Shown: piece after piece, positions 26,220 through 34,432 of the stretch
Position numbering within the stretch: the first letter of the stretch is position 1
How the letters are laid out: the number at the start of each line of letters is the position of its first letter
Source of the DNA: Microcaldota archaeon
Lineage (GTDB): Archaea > Micrarchaeota > Micrarchaeia > Micrarchaeales > CABMGC01
Direction of reading: 5' to 3'
Length of the DNA stretch: 60,256 nt
NCBI GenBank assembly: GCA_021850705.1
Contig: JAJZKU010000004.1
Location: forward strand, 1-60,256
The notes under the pieces: model-generated
Told to the model about the DNA's origin: nothing
The model's input: only the letters and a program-made list of their open reading frames with translations
The model's database searches: none
Position numbers and translations under genes: made by a program

Positions 26220-26657
26220 TCATACTTTATGCCGTGCAGCTATATCTCTCCATTCAAGTATGTCCTTTTTATCATCCAGCATATTTTCTGGAAGTGCATA
26301 TATGTTAAACCATCTGTATTCATCTGACTCATCATTGAGCACTATTTTCGTATTAATATCAATAGAAGTTGCATAGAAATGCATCAGGTATTCGTTAGGT
26401 TCTGATTCTGGAACCTTTCGCACATATACTGGTACCAGATCCTCCTGCTTCAGGTCTACGCCTATCTCTTCTCTGGCTTCCCTTATGCATGCCTGAACAG
26501 GGGTCTCATCAGGTTCAACAGAACCTCCTATGTTACCCCATCCTCCTTTATCTTCCCATTCTTTGTTATGCCTGCGCTTAAGCATGAGTATCTTTAGGTA
26601 CTCGCTGTCAAATACGCAAACAAAAGCTCCTGACCACATATAATTACCAACATACAA
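26220..26657 (-). CDS. Nudix hydrolase
   Basis: A 145-residue single-domain Nudix protein. The box is GGSVEPDETPVQACIREAREEIGV, preceded by KGGWGNI, which resembles MutT-like enzymes acting on NTPs or sugar nucleotides. The N-terminus, MYVGNYMWSGAFVCVFD, leads straight into the first Nudix strand. An internal ATG at residue 7 is also possible. Substrate not inferable. Upstream is the metalloprotease gene in the same direction. Confidence 0.87.
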   Translation of the reverse strand: MYVGNYMWSGAFVCVFDSEYLKILMLKRRHNKEWEDKGGWGNIGGSVEPDETPVQACIREAREEIGVDLKQEDLVPVYVRKVPESEPNEYLMHFYATSIDINTKIVLNDESDEYRWFNIYALPENMLDDKKDILEWRDIAARHKV

Positions 26658-26717
26658 ACCTTAGATAAGCCCTGTAATCAAATCCTTTGCCTATATTAAA
26701 TATAACCTTAATTCTTA

Positions 26718-27398
26718 TTACAAACCTTTGCCTATGAGCGACTTAGAATCCATATCCACGAGTCTTTCCCAATCTGTATTACCTCCTTCCTTTAATCTTT
26801 CCTTTATGATCAGGTAACCAAGCGCATAACCAGACCACAATGCAAACTCCTTATCATCTGGACTTATGAATAATCTATTGTAAAGGTCAACACTGTTATC
26901 ATCCAGCCTATCTGTTATCTTCTGCCAGACCTCTTTTGCCTGATCCATATTCAACGCTGTCGACCACGGTCTTACCTTGCCTGTTGCAGCTTCTTCAAAG
27001 CACTGTGCAAGGCCTTCAAATGCAATCCCTGCCCCTATGCCACTGCGTTCTCTTCCAGACATTCTCTGGAATCTTACAGCGTGGTTGTATTCATGGGCAA
27101 TTGTTTGGGCAACAAAATCTCTCCAAGAATGCGCTCCTGTATTTATACTTATGGATATTACAAAATCGTTTCTTGTGAATCCAAAGACACCATCCATCCT
27201 ATCTCTTATAAAAGTGTCCTCATTGGTTGACAGAATAACTGCAATATCATTTCTGCTAATAAGCAGCTTTTCTGACTTTGCCATGCCTTCCTTTACCAAG
27301 GAAACCGCATCCTCTAACTCCTTCTCATAAGTAACAAGTACCTTGAAATTACTCATCTCTAGCTGTTCAAACCCTAATCTTCTTCCCTCATTGCCCAT
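26718..27398 (-). CDS. Predicted zinc metalloprotease, DUF2268-like
   Basis: A 226-residue protein with HEYNH at 102-106 (the HExxH zinc site) and a downstream Glu in GIAFEGLAQ (E128) as the likely third ligand. This arrangement and the context IAHEYNHAVRF match the DUF2268/YjaZ group of predicted Zn-dependent proteases. No signal peptide or membrane segment, so it is cytoplasmic. The start at 27398 adds a short polar N-terminus; MSNFKVLVTYE 14 residues later is an alternative. The C-terminal tail recurs as a relic at 25453-25512. Confidence 0.75.
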   Translation of the reverse strand: MGNEGRRLGFEQLEMSNFKVLVTYEKELEDAVSLVKEGMAKSEKLLISRNDIAVILSTNEDTFIRDRMDGVFGFTRNDFVISISINTGAHSWRDFVAQTIAHEYNHAVRFQRMSGRERSGIGAGIAFEGLAQCFEEAATGKVRPWSTALNMDQAKEVWQKITDRLDDNSVDLYNRLFISPDDKEFALWSGYALGYLIIKERLKEGGNTDWERLVDMDSKSLIGKGL

Positions 27399-27439
27399 AA
27401 AACCGCGATTAACTATGTTTATTAATACCTAGAATCTGT

Positions 27440-27874
27440 TCAGGCATTATTTTTATATAAAAACTCACTTGCCTTTGTTACGGCCTCTTGTCCTCCCTGG
27501 AAATGCAGCAGTTCCTTGGCTCTTTCCAGATTAGCCCATTCATATGCCGTATGTTCATCAGAAAGGACAGGATCAGTATCGCATCTTGCCAGAAAGAGTA
27601 TAATCTTGCGGTGAACACCTTCTGGATTTATATACGTATTCTCATTGCGGAAACCTTCGACAGGCTTTAACTTCTCTATATCAATCTCCGTTTCCTCCTT
27701 AAGTTCGCGTATTGCAGTTGTGAGTTCATCTGTATCTTCCGGTTTGACATGCCCCTTCGGAAAGTCCCATACTCCATCAATAGCCTTTTTCATAACCAGA
27801 AAATTACCCTTACTGTTAACCAGAATAAATCCAATTGACGTGTCGTAGTTCTCCATTAATTCACTTATAATCAT
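27440..27874 (-). CDS. Nudix hydrolase, diadenosine-tetraphosphatase-like
   Basis: A 144-residue Nudix protein. WDFPKGHVKPEDTDELTTAI leads into RELKEETEID; the PKGH form of the box and the small size are those of asymmetric Ap4A hydrolases, which remove stress-related dinucleoside polyphosphates. It is the first gene of the leftward run of Nudix, protease and kinase genes. A possible upstream in-frame start does not change the domain. Confidence 0.87.
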   Translation of the reverse strand: MIISELMENYDTSIGFILVNSKGNFLVMKKAIDGVWDFPKGHVKPEDTDELTTAIRELKEETEIDIEKLKPVEGFRNENTYINPEGVHRKIILFLARCDTDPVLSDEHTAYEWANLERAKELLHFQGGQEAVTKASEFLYKNNA

Positions 27875-27985
27875 ATTTTAATAACGAAGTTATGTAAATA
27901 CCATGTTTCTGGACTCATTTGGGCAATGTAGTGATAACCAGAGCATATCTAGATAACCCTAATCTTCTTCCCACACTATACTTAT

Positions 27986-28003
27986 CTTATTAATATTAAT
28001 AAG
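27986..28003. terminator. 18-bp AT-rich palindrome after the RAM-domain gene
   Basis: CTTATTAATATTAATAAG is a perfect palindrome starting five bases beyond the stop of the RAM-domain gene. It is probably a terminator or a dimeric protein site; the sequence alone does not decide. Confidence 0.4.
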
Positions 28004-28007
28004 CCAT

Positions 28008-28265
28008 TCATTTCCTATACCTGTAATAACTAACTGCAGTTCCGCAGCTTCCTGAAGAGACCTCAGATATGGACTTTGCAAGTTCCTTCTGCTCCTCCAA
28101 GGAGCCGATCCTTGCCCTTACTATGAAGCCATAGTCCCCTTCGGTAAGCAGTACCTCATCCACACTATCAAATCCTGCAAACCTCTTTGCTAGCTCGTCC
28201 GCGTTCGTATTCTCCTTTGGCCTCACAAAGAACAATCTGTGAAGCTTCGCTATTTTCTTTGCCAT
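28008..28265 (-). CDS. Stand-alone Lrp/AsnC-type ligand-binding (RAM) domain protein
   Basis: An 85-residue protein consisting of only the alpha/beta effector domain of Lrp/AsnC regulators: a LHRLFFVRP strand, ADELAKRFAGF helix, VDEVLLTEGDYGFIVRARI hairpin and closing helix. No DNA-binding part is present. Such proteins bind amino acids or modulate full-length Lrp regulators by mixed assembly. The large double-Lrp regulator starts 365 bases to the right on the other strand. Confidence 0.7.
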   Translation of the reverse strand: MAKKIAKLHRLFFVRPKENTNADELAKRFAGFDSVDEVLLTEGDYGFIVRARIGSLEEQKELAKSISEVSSGSCGTAVSYYRYRK

Positions 28266-28322
28266 TTTAACCCACCAAGGTTAAGTGTAACTGCAGCTAA
28301 GCGTGATATATTGTAAAAAGAA

Positions 28323-28410
28323 GTAGATGAGATGGAGTTATGTAGGGTTGGGTTGGGAAAAAAGAATTCGACCATATAAATGGTTCATTCTTCGTATCCA
28401 TCTCATCCAC
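28323..28410. ncRNA. Candidate structured RNA in a 360-base gap
   Basis: The arms at 28323-28336 (GTAGATGAGATGGA) and 28397-28410 (TCCATCTCATCCAC) pair over 14 positions with one mismatch. The enclosed part contains a G-tract run (GGGTTGGGTTGGG) and an inner hairpin (GAAT, bulge, GACCAT-ATAA-ATGGTT, ATTC). A TATA-like GATATATTG lies just upstream. No open frame fits. This could be a small RNA gene or a large regulatory hairpin; the transcribed strand is not decided. The rest of the 28266-28629 gap shows only the promoter of the next gene. Confidence 0.4.
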
Positions 28411-28629
28411 CTGTCCATACATATGAATATCCTTTTATTTATTAATGAGCTCAATACGTGCCTGTATTGATAGATATTTCTAAATATAATCCTTATCTAT
28501 CCTATATTGGCTCTAACATCATAATGCTTGATATGTGCTTTACCCATATAATCCCCTGCTCCACTCACAAAACAATAAAAAAGTGCAACTTTAAATATCA
28601 GGCATTATACATATAATATTGGTGGAGTT

Positions 28630-30045
28630 GTGCCTAAAAGACTTCCAGATGACATAGACAGGGCTGTACGGACTATACGGAAGGAGTATGGCCATTACGT
28701 CCAGGCAAAATTCATGCATGGGAAGTACAGGCTCTTTGAGGCAACAAGTATCTACGATCCTGAAAAGAAGAAACCCAAGAAGGTCACACGATACCTGGGG
28801 TGGCTTACAGAGAGCGGACAGCTGATACCTGCCAGGCACAATGATTTGAAGACAAAGATCTTCAACAAACTTGAGGAGGATACTGAAAAGAAGATAAAGG
28901 AACTGGAAGAATCACTGAAGGAAGCGGAGAAGAAGAGTTACGAAGAAGGGATAAGGAAGAAGAATACAGAAAAACATGAACGCGACATTCTAAGGGCACT
29001 CTCAATGAATGCAAGGATAACCGTTCCAGAACTTGCGAAGATAACAGGACTCGGCAACACTGCAGTTAACTACCATCTGAGAAACCTAGAAAGACGATAC
29101 GACATAAAGTACCTATTGGAAATAGACATAGAAAAATTCGGATACATAAATTACATAGCCTTTGTAAAGTTCAAGGATAAAAGGCCGACATACGAGGAGA
29201 TGAAGAGTCAGCTTGAAGCAATCCCATACGTCCAGGTAGCAATGACAACAAAGGGAATTTATGATATGGTCATTTTCCTAGTAGTAGAAGCAAACAGTGA
29301 TGCAAGATCATCACTATACGATTTAATTAGCTTCGCATTCCCCTCTTATAATGTCGATTGGACAATGACTCCTGCATATTTCGGTGGTTTTGGGTTTATC
29401 CCATTAAGAGACCAATTCTTCGAGATTCTTAAAGAAAAGGTGTGGACAAGAACAAAGGAAAAACCAAGACCTGTACATGATGAAATAACAGAGATAGAAT
29501 ACAAAGTGCTAAGAGCAATGAATGATAATGCAGCAGCAGATTTTACATCTATAGATAAAGAGATAGGAGCAGATACTGGCAGATCAAATTATGCGTTCCA
29601 CCAGCTTATTAAAAGAGGGATAATAAAAAGAGCTACTATAAATATGCAAAATATTAACTCTAAATTTGATGTGATGTTCTTACTTAGCCATGAAAATTAT
29701 AATGAATGGGCTCCATATAGAGAAAAGTTACTTATAGAAATAATAGAAGAAAAAAGTCATCACGATACTTACTCATTTACTTGTGATACAATGTCTCCAA
29801 GAGGCGTATTGCTAATCACACACATCAAAAAAAATGAAAATCCAGAAGAAAAAGTTGAAAAACTATCAAATAAAATAAAAGGTATGTGTTTTAACACATT
29901 GATAATAACAAATCAAGTGCTTGGATTAACAAATAATAGATTATATGATAAAACTCAGTCGAGACAATACGAAGTACTAATATCTGGATATAACTATACT
30001 CCAGAAAAGATACATAGTATACTCGAACACGAAAATCGTGATTAA
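28630..30045 (+). CDS. Double Lrp-type regulator with N-terminal transposase-like segment
   Basis: A 471-residue protein starting at GTG after GGTGGAG. Residues 1-75 (KFMHGKYRLFEATSIYDPEKK to KVTRYLGWLTE) resemble the N-terminal segment of some transposases (weak, from memory). A charged coiled coil follows (about 80-115). Then come two tandem Lrp/AsnC units: winged helix ILRALSMNARITVPELAKIT with an effector domain, and a second winged helix near 295 (VLRAMNDNAAADFTSID) with a further domain. Codon composition changes abruptly within the gene at about 29.4-29.6 kb, the 3' half being AT-rich. It precedes the KaiC-like operon. Confidence 0.7.
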   Translation: MPKRLPDDIDRAVRTIRKEYGHYVQAKFMHGKYRLFEATSIYDPEKKKPKKVTRYLGWLTESGQLIPARHNDLKTKIFNKLEEDTEKKIKELEESLKEAEKKSYEEGIRKKNTEKHERDILRALSMNARITVPELAKITGLGNTAVNYHLRNLERRYDIKYLLEIDIEKFGYINYIAFVKFKDKRPTYEEMKSQLEAIPYVQVAMTTKGIYDMVIFLVVEANSDARSSLYDLISFAFPSYNVDWTMTPAYFGGFGFIPLRDQFFEILKEKVWTRTKEKPRPVHDEITEIEYKVLRAMNDNAAADFTSIDKEIGADTGRSNYAFHQLIKRGIIKRATINMQNINSKFDVMFLLSHENYNEWAPYREKLLIEIIEEKSHHDTYSFTCDTMSPRGVLLITHIKKNENPEEKVEKLSNKIKGMCFNTLIITNQVLGLTNNRLYDKTQSRQYEVLISGYNYTPEKIHSILEHENRD

Positions 30046-30080
30046 CTACTACTTCCTCCTCCGCCAGGTCCTCCTAACAT
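30042..30080 (-). CDS. Possible 12-residue glycine/serine peptide
   Basis: ATG at 30080 is preceded by AGGTGAAAAT and, further up, a TATA-like TTTTAAAG. The product MLGGPGGGGSSS ends with TAA and overlaps the 3' end of the regulator gene antisense. The ribosome site and promoter make it more than a random frame, but the length gives no statistical support. Confidence 0.2.
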   Translation of the reverse strand: MLGGPGGGGSSS

Positions 30081-30156
30081 ATTTTCACCTAAATGAAAGT
30101 ATTTTCAAATCTTTAAAAACCATGCTGCTATCAAAATATATCCATGTATAACCACG

Positions 30157-30196
30157 TCAATCAACGATTGAGCAGGTTGCTAATTTATAAACCTGC
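30157..30196. other. Pair of hairpins upstream of the KaiC-like operon
   Basis: TCAATC-AAC-GATTGA (30157-30171) is followed without a gap by GCAGGTT and AACCTGC (30172-30178 and 30190-30196, 11-base loop). Both stems are perfect. They lie upstream of the TATA box at 30237, so they are not in the leader of the KaiC-like gene. They may end the upstream transcript or be regulator sites. Confidence 0.4.
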
Positions 30197-30236
30197 CTTT
30201 AATCTGCCTAATTGTTAACGACGGACATACGATAAC

Positions 30237-30246
30237 TATTTATATG
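30237..30246 (+). promoter_or_regulatory. TATA box of the KaiC-like operon
   Basis: TATTTATATG lies about 40 bases before the TTG start at 30282 and is the only good TATA element in the gap. Confidence 0.45.
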
Positions 30247-30281
30247 TGGAAATGCACATCAAATAGTAAGGTATGTAGCTC

Positions 30282-31151
30282 TTGACCAGAGAGCTTCACA
30301 GGGTTGGTATAGTGGTAGAAAGAGTAGCAACAGGGATAAAAGGATTCGACCAGCTAGTAGAAGGGGGATTCCCAAAAAGGTCATCAATACTTATAACAGG
30401 TCCTCCTGGAAGTGGCAAATCTATATTCTCAATGCAGTATATATATAACGGAGCAATGAATGGGGAGAATGGAGTTTACGTTTATATGGACTCTGCCCTA
30501 GACATTTTAAAAACGCAGGCTAAGCAATTCGGAATGGACTTTGAAAAGCTGGAGCAGGAAGGAAAGGTAACATTTATACATGTGCCTTTGACCAAGAGGA
30601 AATTCGACCTTTTCTATAATATAGAAGATTCAGTTAAGAAAATAAGTGCACAGAGGCTAGTTTTCGATAGCCTGCCAACCTTTGTAATAAACATGGACCT
30701 GTTTACAGTACCTGCTGCATATTCTGGAGCTGCAGCATCAACGGTAACCACTACAAGAGATCTGATAGCTACAAACAGCAGTGCACTTGCAGCTTCTCCT
30801 AAACAAGATAGTGATAAAATTGTGTATCAGGGCGACCAGGAAAAAAGAATTGTAAGTATAACCATAGATCAGCTGAGAAAACTTGAAACCACTAACCTTA
30901 TAGCAACGTTTGGAAACGAAGAGCTCAACAAAGTCACTATGGATGGTATAAGTGAATATGCGTGTGATGGAGTTATAGCTATGAATATCCAACACATAGC
31001 AAAGAAAACAGTAAGAAGTATAACGATTAAAAAAATGCGCAATACTAAACAGGAGCTGGATGACTTTTTACTAAACATATCCGAAAAAGGCCTGAGCGTA
31101 GAGAAAGAAAGCGTATTTGAAGGTTCCAAAATATCCGGAATCAACGAATAG
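30282..31151 (+). CDS. KaiC-like RecA-fold ATPase with low-complexity insertion
   Basis: A 289-residue single-domain KaiC/RadA-type protein. It opens with the family block TGIKGFDQLVEGGFPKRSSI. Walker A is GPPGSGKS (40-47) and the Walker-B-like strand is RLVFDSLPTF (125-134). Between it and the next conserved block lies a 50-residue Ala/Ser/Thr-rich insert (about 140-190) not seen in ordinary members. The C-terminal VRSITIKKMRNT matches the KaiC IKMR strand. Archaeal KaiC-like ATPases are thought to act as signalling hubs with sensory partners. Here they are the reductase and V4R genes that follow on the same strand. Start is TTG 30282; GTG 30312 is possible. Confidence 0.85.
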   Translation: MTRELHRVGIVVERVATGIKGFDQLVEGGFPKRSSILITGPPGSGKSIFSMQYIYNGAMNGENGVYVYMDSALDILKTQAKQFGMDFEKLEQEGKVTFIHVPLTKRKFDLFYNIEDSVKKISAQRLVFDSLPTFVINMDLFTVPAAYSGAAASTVTTTRDLIATNSSALAASPKQDSDKIVYQGDQEKRIVSITIDQLRKLETTNLIATFGNEELNKVTMDGISEYACDGVIAMNIQHIAKKTVRSITIKKMRNTKQELDDFLLNISEKGLSVEKESVFEGSKISGINE

Positions 31152-31156
31152 ATGCT

Positions 31157-32755
31157 ATGATGGTAGAAAAAATAGATAATTTAATAGGAGGACAGCCGAT
31201 TAATCTTGGCAAGGCTTATTTTACAGTGGAAAGTCCATTTTACAAAGATCTTAAAGTATCGATTGCAGATTCAAGTCAACTTGACATATCTATTGCTTTA
31301 TCTAAGATAAAAAACGCATGGGAAGATTGCCAAAAATTAAGTTTTAATGAAAGAGCAGATATAGTAGAAAAAGCCGCTTCAAAACTGAAGTTTACAGAAG
31401 ATGAAATAAACTCTATAGTAAAAATGCTAGGCATGCCCAAAAAATATGTTTCAATGCAGATAAACCAGATAATAGCGATAATGCAGACATTTAGAGAAAC
31501 AGTGTCTAAAAGGTACGGTTTTATAGATGAAAAGATAGGAACAAATTTCATAGAAAATGACAACTTTCATAAAATAGAATTCAGAATTCCTAAAAAAGGT
31601 TTCATCTACGCTGTTACTCCTGGAAATGACCCAAGAGTAACCTCTGTTGTATTAACTATACTTGCCCTGCTTGGCATACCTGGAATAATTAAACCTAGCA
31701 AAAACGATTATATAATCCCTATAAAAGTTGCAAAAGCAATAGTCGATGCCGGATATCCGAAAAATGGTTTAACAATATTATTCTTAAATTCAGAAAACCC
31801 TAAGTCAAAGGAATATAATTTCAGGATATGCGATGCATCCATGGCGATATGGCCGTTCGGAGACGAAAATACTGTAGACAACCTTTTAAGGATAGAAAAG
31901 CATGATGTATTCGATATAGAAAAATTCCTAAGTGACAAAAAAATAAATAACCTGAAAAACAACTTTCCAGAATTTTTAGCTGAATTGGAGAAAAGCAAAA
32001 ATTACATCGATACATATATGCTTACACAGACTATAGATCATTTTGCATCAAAACTTGTCCTTAGGCATGCATCTGGTAGATGTGCAGGAGTACTGGACGA
32101 AGATTTTGATCTGAATCTTGCAGCTAAGATGGCAATAGAATCGTCTATGGCATATCCGATAGGCTGTAATTCTATGAAATCATTATTTGTTGTAGAATCA
32201 GTATTCGACAAATTTGTGAACATACTTAAACAAGAGGTTATCAAGCTTGACAAGAAGACTTCAGACCCACTAAATCCAGATACCGAAGTTGGTTATGTTG
32301 ATAAAGAAATAGTCAACTTCATAGAAAAAAGAGTAGAGGAACTTAAGTTGCTACAGCAGGTATCAATATTGCATGGGGGTAAAAAGATAAGTCCGGTCCA
32401 ACTTACTCCTCTTATCGTCTCAACAAATGATCTAAACTCTGAATTATTGATAAACGAGATATCTGGGTATATATTATGCTTAACTAAAGTTAAATCGTTC
32501 CAAGAAGGCATATCAGAGATAAACAGATTATCTAAGAATTCGCCAAAACTGGCCATAAGCTATTTCACTAATAGCACTACTAACATGAAACACTATGTTA
32601 ATGCGCATCATGTAAAGATAAACCACGTTACTACAGACCTAGACGGGATAGTTCATGAAGGCAACGATTATATAATGCAACTTACGAGACCATATATGGT
32701 GCATCTGAACAAAGAACATACTAAAAATCATCCGTATAGGAAGGTGGCGAACTAA
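31157..32755 (+). CDS. Aldehyde-dehydrogenase-fold enzyme, acyl-CoA-reductase (LuxC-like) candidate
   Basis: A 532-residue ALDH-superfamily protein. It has the cofactor motif GIPGIIKPSKN (K179) and the catalytic cysteine C337 in YPIGCNSMKSLFVV, with ESVFDKFVNILK after it, as in the family. The segment preceding the cysteine (VLRHASGRCAGVLDEDFD) lacks the general-base glutamate of hydrolytic ALDHs. This is the pattern of CoA-acylating or acyl-reducing members, which form a thioester instead of a free acid. It follows the KaiC-like gene by five bases and overlaps the V4R gene by one. Substrate unknown; linkage to the PaaK/LuxE-like gene suggests an activated carboxylic acid. Confidence 0.75.
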   Translation: MMVEKIDNLIGGQPINLGKAYFTVESPFYKDLKVSIADSSQLDISIALSKIKNAWEDCQKLSFNERADIVEKAASKLKFTEDEINSIVKMLGMPKKYVSMQINQIIAIMQTFRETVSKRYGFIDEKIGTNFIENDNFHKIEFRIPKKGFIYAVTPGNDPRVTSVVLTILALLGIPGIIKPSKNDYIIPIKVAKAIVDAGYPKNGLTILFLNSENPKSKEYNFRICDASMAIWPFGDENTVDNLLRIEKHDVFDIEKFLSDKKINNLKNNFPEFLAELEKSKNYIDTYMLTQTIDHFASKLVLRHASGRCAGVLDEDFDLNLAAKMAIESSMAYPIGCNSMKSLFVVESVFDKFVNILKQEVIKLDKKTSDPLNPDTEVGYVDKEIVNFIEKRVEELKLLQQVSILHGGKKISPVQLTPLIVSTNDLNSELLINEISGYILCLTKVKSFQEGISEINRLSKNSPKLAISYFTNSTTNMKHYVNAHHVKINHVTTDLDGIVHEGNDYIMQLTRPYMVHLNKEHTKNHPYRKVAN

Positions 32756-33231
32756 TGCACAAAAAAGCAGAAGAATTAATGTTTGCAGATCTTCTCCGTT
32801 TCAGAGAAGACGGTAGAATAGACCTTTTTAACAACGCTGCTTTCTTACTTCCAAGTGAATTCATACTAAAAATGGAAGAGCATCTTTCTCCGGAAGAAAT
32901 TTACGTATTAGCTAAAAAAATACCCTTGCCTATTATAAAAATATTATCTGATAGGGAGATGAAGGAACTAGAAAGATTGGATTTCCTATTACAACTTGCA
33001 GAGGTTTTAGGAATGGGCAGCATCAGCGTTCCAAATTTCGATCAGAATAACGCGGCGCATCAAGTAATAATAACAAATACTAATCCAAATAAGGTATCAT
33101 GCCATCATACTAGGGGATATCTGGCCTCAATATTCTCAGATGCCTTAAAAAAGAACTTTGAATGCGAAGAAAACCAATGTGTCTCAAGAGGCGCAGACAG
33201 CTGCAAATTCACTATATCTGTTAAAGGCTAG
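32755..33231 (+). CDS. V4R-domain small-molecule sensor
   Basis: A 158-residue protein. The C-terminal half is a V4R (4-vinyl reductase) domain with its typical cysteines and glycine: VSCHHTRGYLASIF, then ECEENQCVSRGADSCKFTI. V4R domains bind hydrocarbons and other small ligands, sometimes with metal, and serve as inputs for transcription or ATPase partners. The N-terminal half is helical. Its ATG overlaps the reductase stop (TAATG). Its 3' end overlaps the convergent adenylating-enzyme gene by four bases. Confidence 0.8.
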   Translation: MHKKAEELMFADLLRFREDGRIDLFNNAAFLLPSEFILKMEEHLSPEEIYVLAKKIPLPIIKILSDREMKELERLDFLLQLAEVLGMGSISVPNFDQNNAAHQVIITNTNPNKVSCHHTRGYLASIFSDALKKNFECEENQCVSRGADSCKFTISVKG

Positions 33232-34409
33232 CCTATACAGCAACCTGCTGATATTATATCATTAGGATTATCTATGCGGCTGATATCTGATATAACCTTA
33301 CTTTTAAGACCGCATTCACATTCAGACTCATTCTTAATCGTTGTTGCTTCGTCTCCAGGCGCATATCTTATATACACCGTGCCCTCACGAGCAATTGTAG
33401 TATAAATTAACAGTCCCTTTTCTCCTTTTTTTGCAGGTACTATAACGCCATCCTCCTCTTTTACTACTTCTACATAATGGGGCCCGTTAAACACGTGTAA
33501 TGCGTTGAACTGGCATACCTTATTACTTTCTATGGAACTGATATTCCCTCCTTGAGGTATGGCCTCTGAGGAACCTAAGAAGCTAGCAATGGGTTTTCTG
33601 AAAGCTTTTGACCAGTTTACAACTTCATCTATTACATTATAACCTGCTAATGCAATCTTATCAATATTGTTTTCTATAACATCATGCCCTGCTTCTACCA
33701 AGGAAAGGAAACTTGTTCCTCCTCCTTTAGATACCTTATCTCCTTCTGTGATGGGCCCTTGTGAAGTTATTAATGAATTTATCTTATACTGTTTAATAGT
33801 CTCTATAACATCATCTGAAGAATCTGTAGAACGTCTAGGTATGTATGTTGCACCAATCTTCAATATCGCTTCTTTTAGTTCTTCACCGCCCTTATGCGTC
33901 GGATTATAAGTACACATTATTCTATCATTCTCGTTAAAACCTGCGTATGCAAGAACACGAGCAAGCCCTGCACTTTCTATCTCCCTATCAAGCGGAGTGA
34001 TGAACGTTGGAGTCGCAGTCCCTTTTGTTCCTCCTGATTTATATACTTGATAATTAGATTTAATGCCGCTTGGCAATAACATATAAGGATCTGTCAGTAT
34101 CTTATCCCTAAATCCGACACCACTTGACGTTGAATCTTTAACAAGAATTGGTACAGAACTAAAATCTTCAAACGAATCAATCTTCGGGATGTTTTTGTAT
34201 GCGTTTTTATAAACAGGTATCTTATTTATTGCGCGATCAAGGCTGAACCTTAAGAAAGGTAAAAGAGCCTCTTCTAATTCTCCCTTATTTAACAGTTCCC
34301 AGGAAGAGTTTTGCCATATACTCGTAGGTATCTCCAGTGGAGACAGATACTTTCCATTACGGACATCTTCTTGAAACTCTTTAAATTCTTCATCTATTTT
34401 TAATTGCAT
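33228..34409 (-). CDS. PaaK/LuxE-like adenylate-forming enzyme
   Basis: A 393-residue ANL-type enzyme of the phenylacetate-CoA ligase/LuxE branch. The phosphate loop is KSGGTKGTATPTF (124-136). The middle has AFRKPIASFLGSSEA at the acyl-binding/adenylate position, and YIRYAPGDEAT carries the Arg-Gly-Asp of the hinge motif. The compact length lacks a full CoA-ligase C-domain. The protein ends ...SAGCCIG, with C390/C391 three residues from the end, and CECG lies earlier. LuxE synthetases accept the acyl group on a cysteine close to the C-terminus, so an acyl-protein synthetase is a good hypothesis. It heads away from the reductase operon, sharing only the 3' overlap. Confidence 0.75.
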   Translation of the reverse strand: MQLKIDEEFKEFQEDVRNGKYLSPLEIPTSIWQNSSWELLNKGELEEALLPFLRFSLDRAINKIPVYKNAYKNIPKIDSFEDFSSVPILVKDSTSSGVGFRDKILTDPYMLLPSGIKSNYQVYKSGGTKGTATPTFITPLDREIESAGLARVLAYAGFNENDRIMCTYNPTHKGGEELKEAILKIGATYIPRRSTDSSDDVIETIKQYKINSLITSQGPITEGDKVSKGGGTSFLSLVEAGHDVIENNIDKIALAGYNVIDEVVNWSKAFRKPIASFLGSSEAIPQGGNISSIESNKVCQFNALHVFNGPHYVEVVKEEDGVIVPAKKGEKGLLIYTTIAREGTVYIRYAPGDEATTIKNESECECGLKSKVISDISRIDNPNDIISAGCCIG

Positions 34410-34432
34410 AAAATCCCTATAATTACTATATG

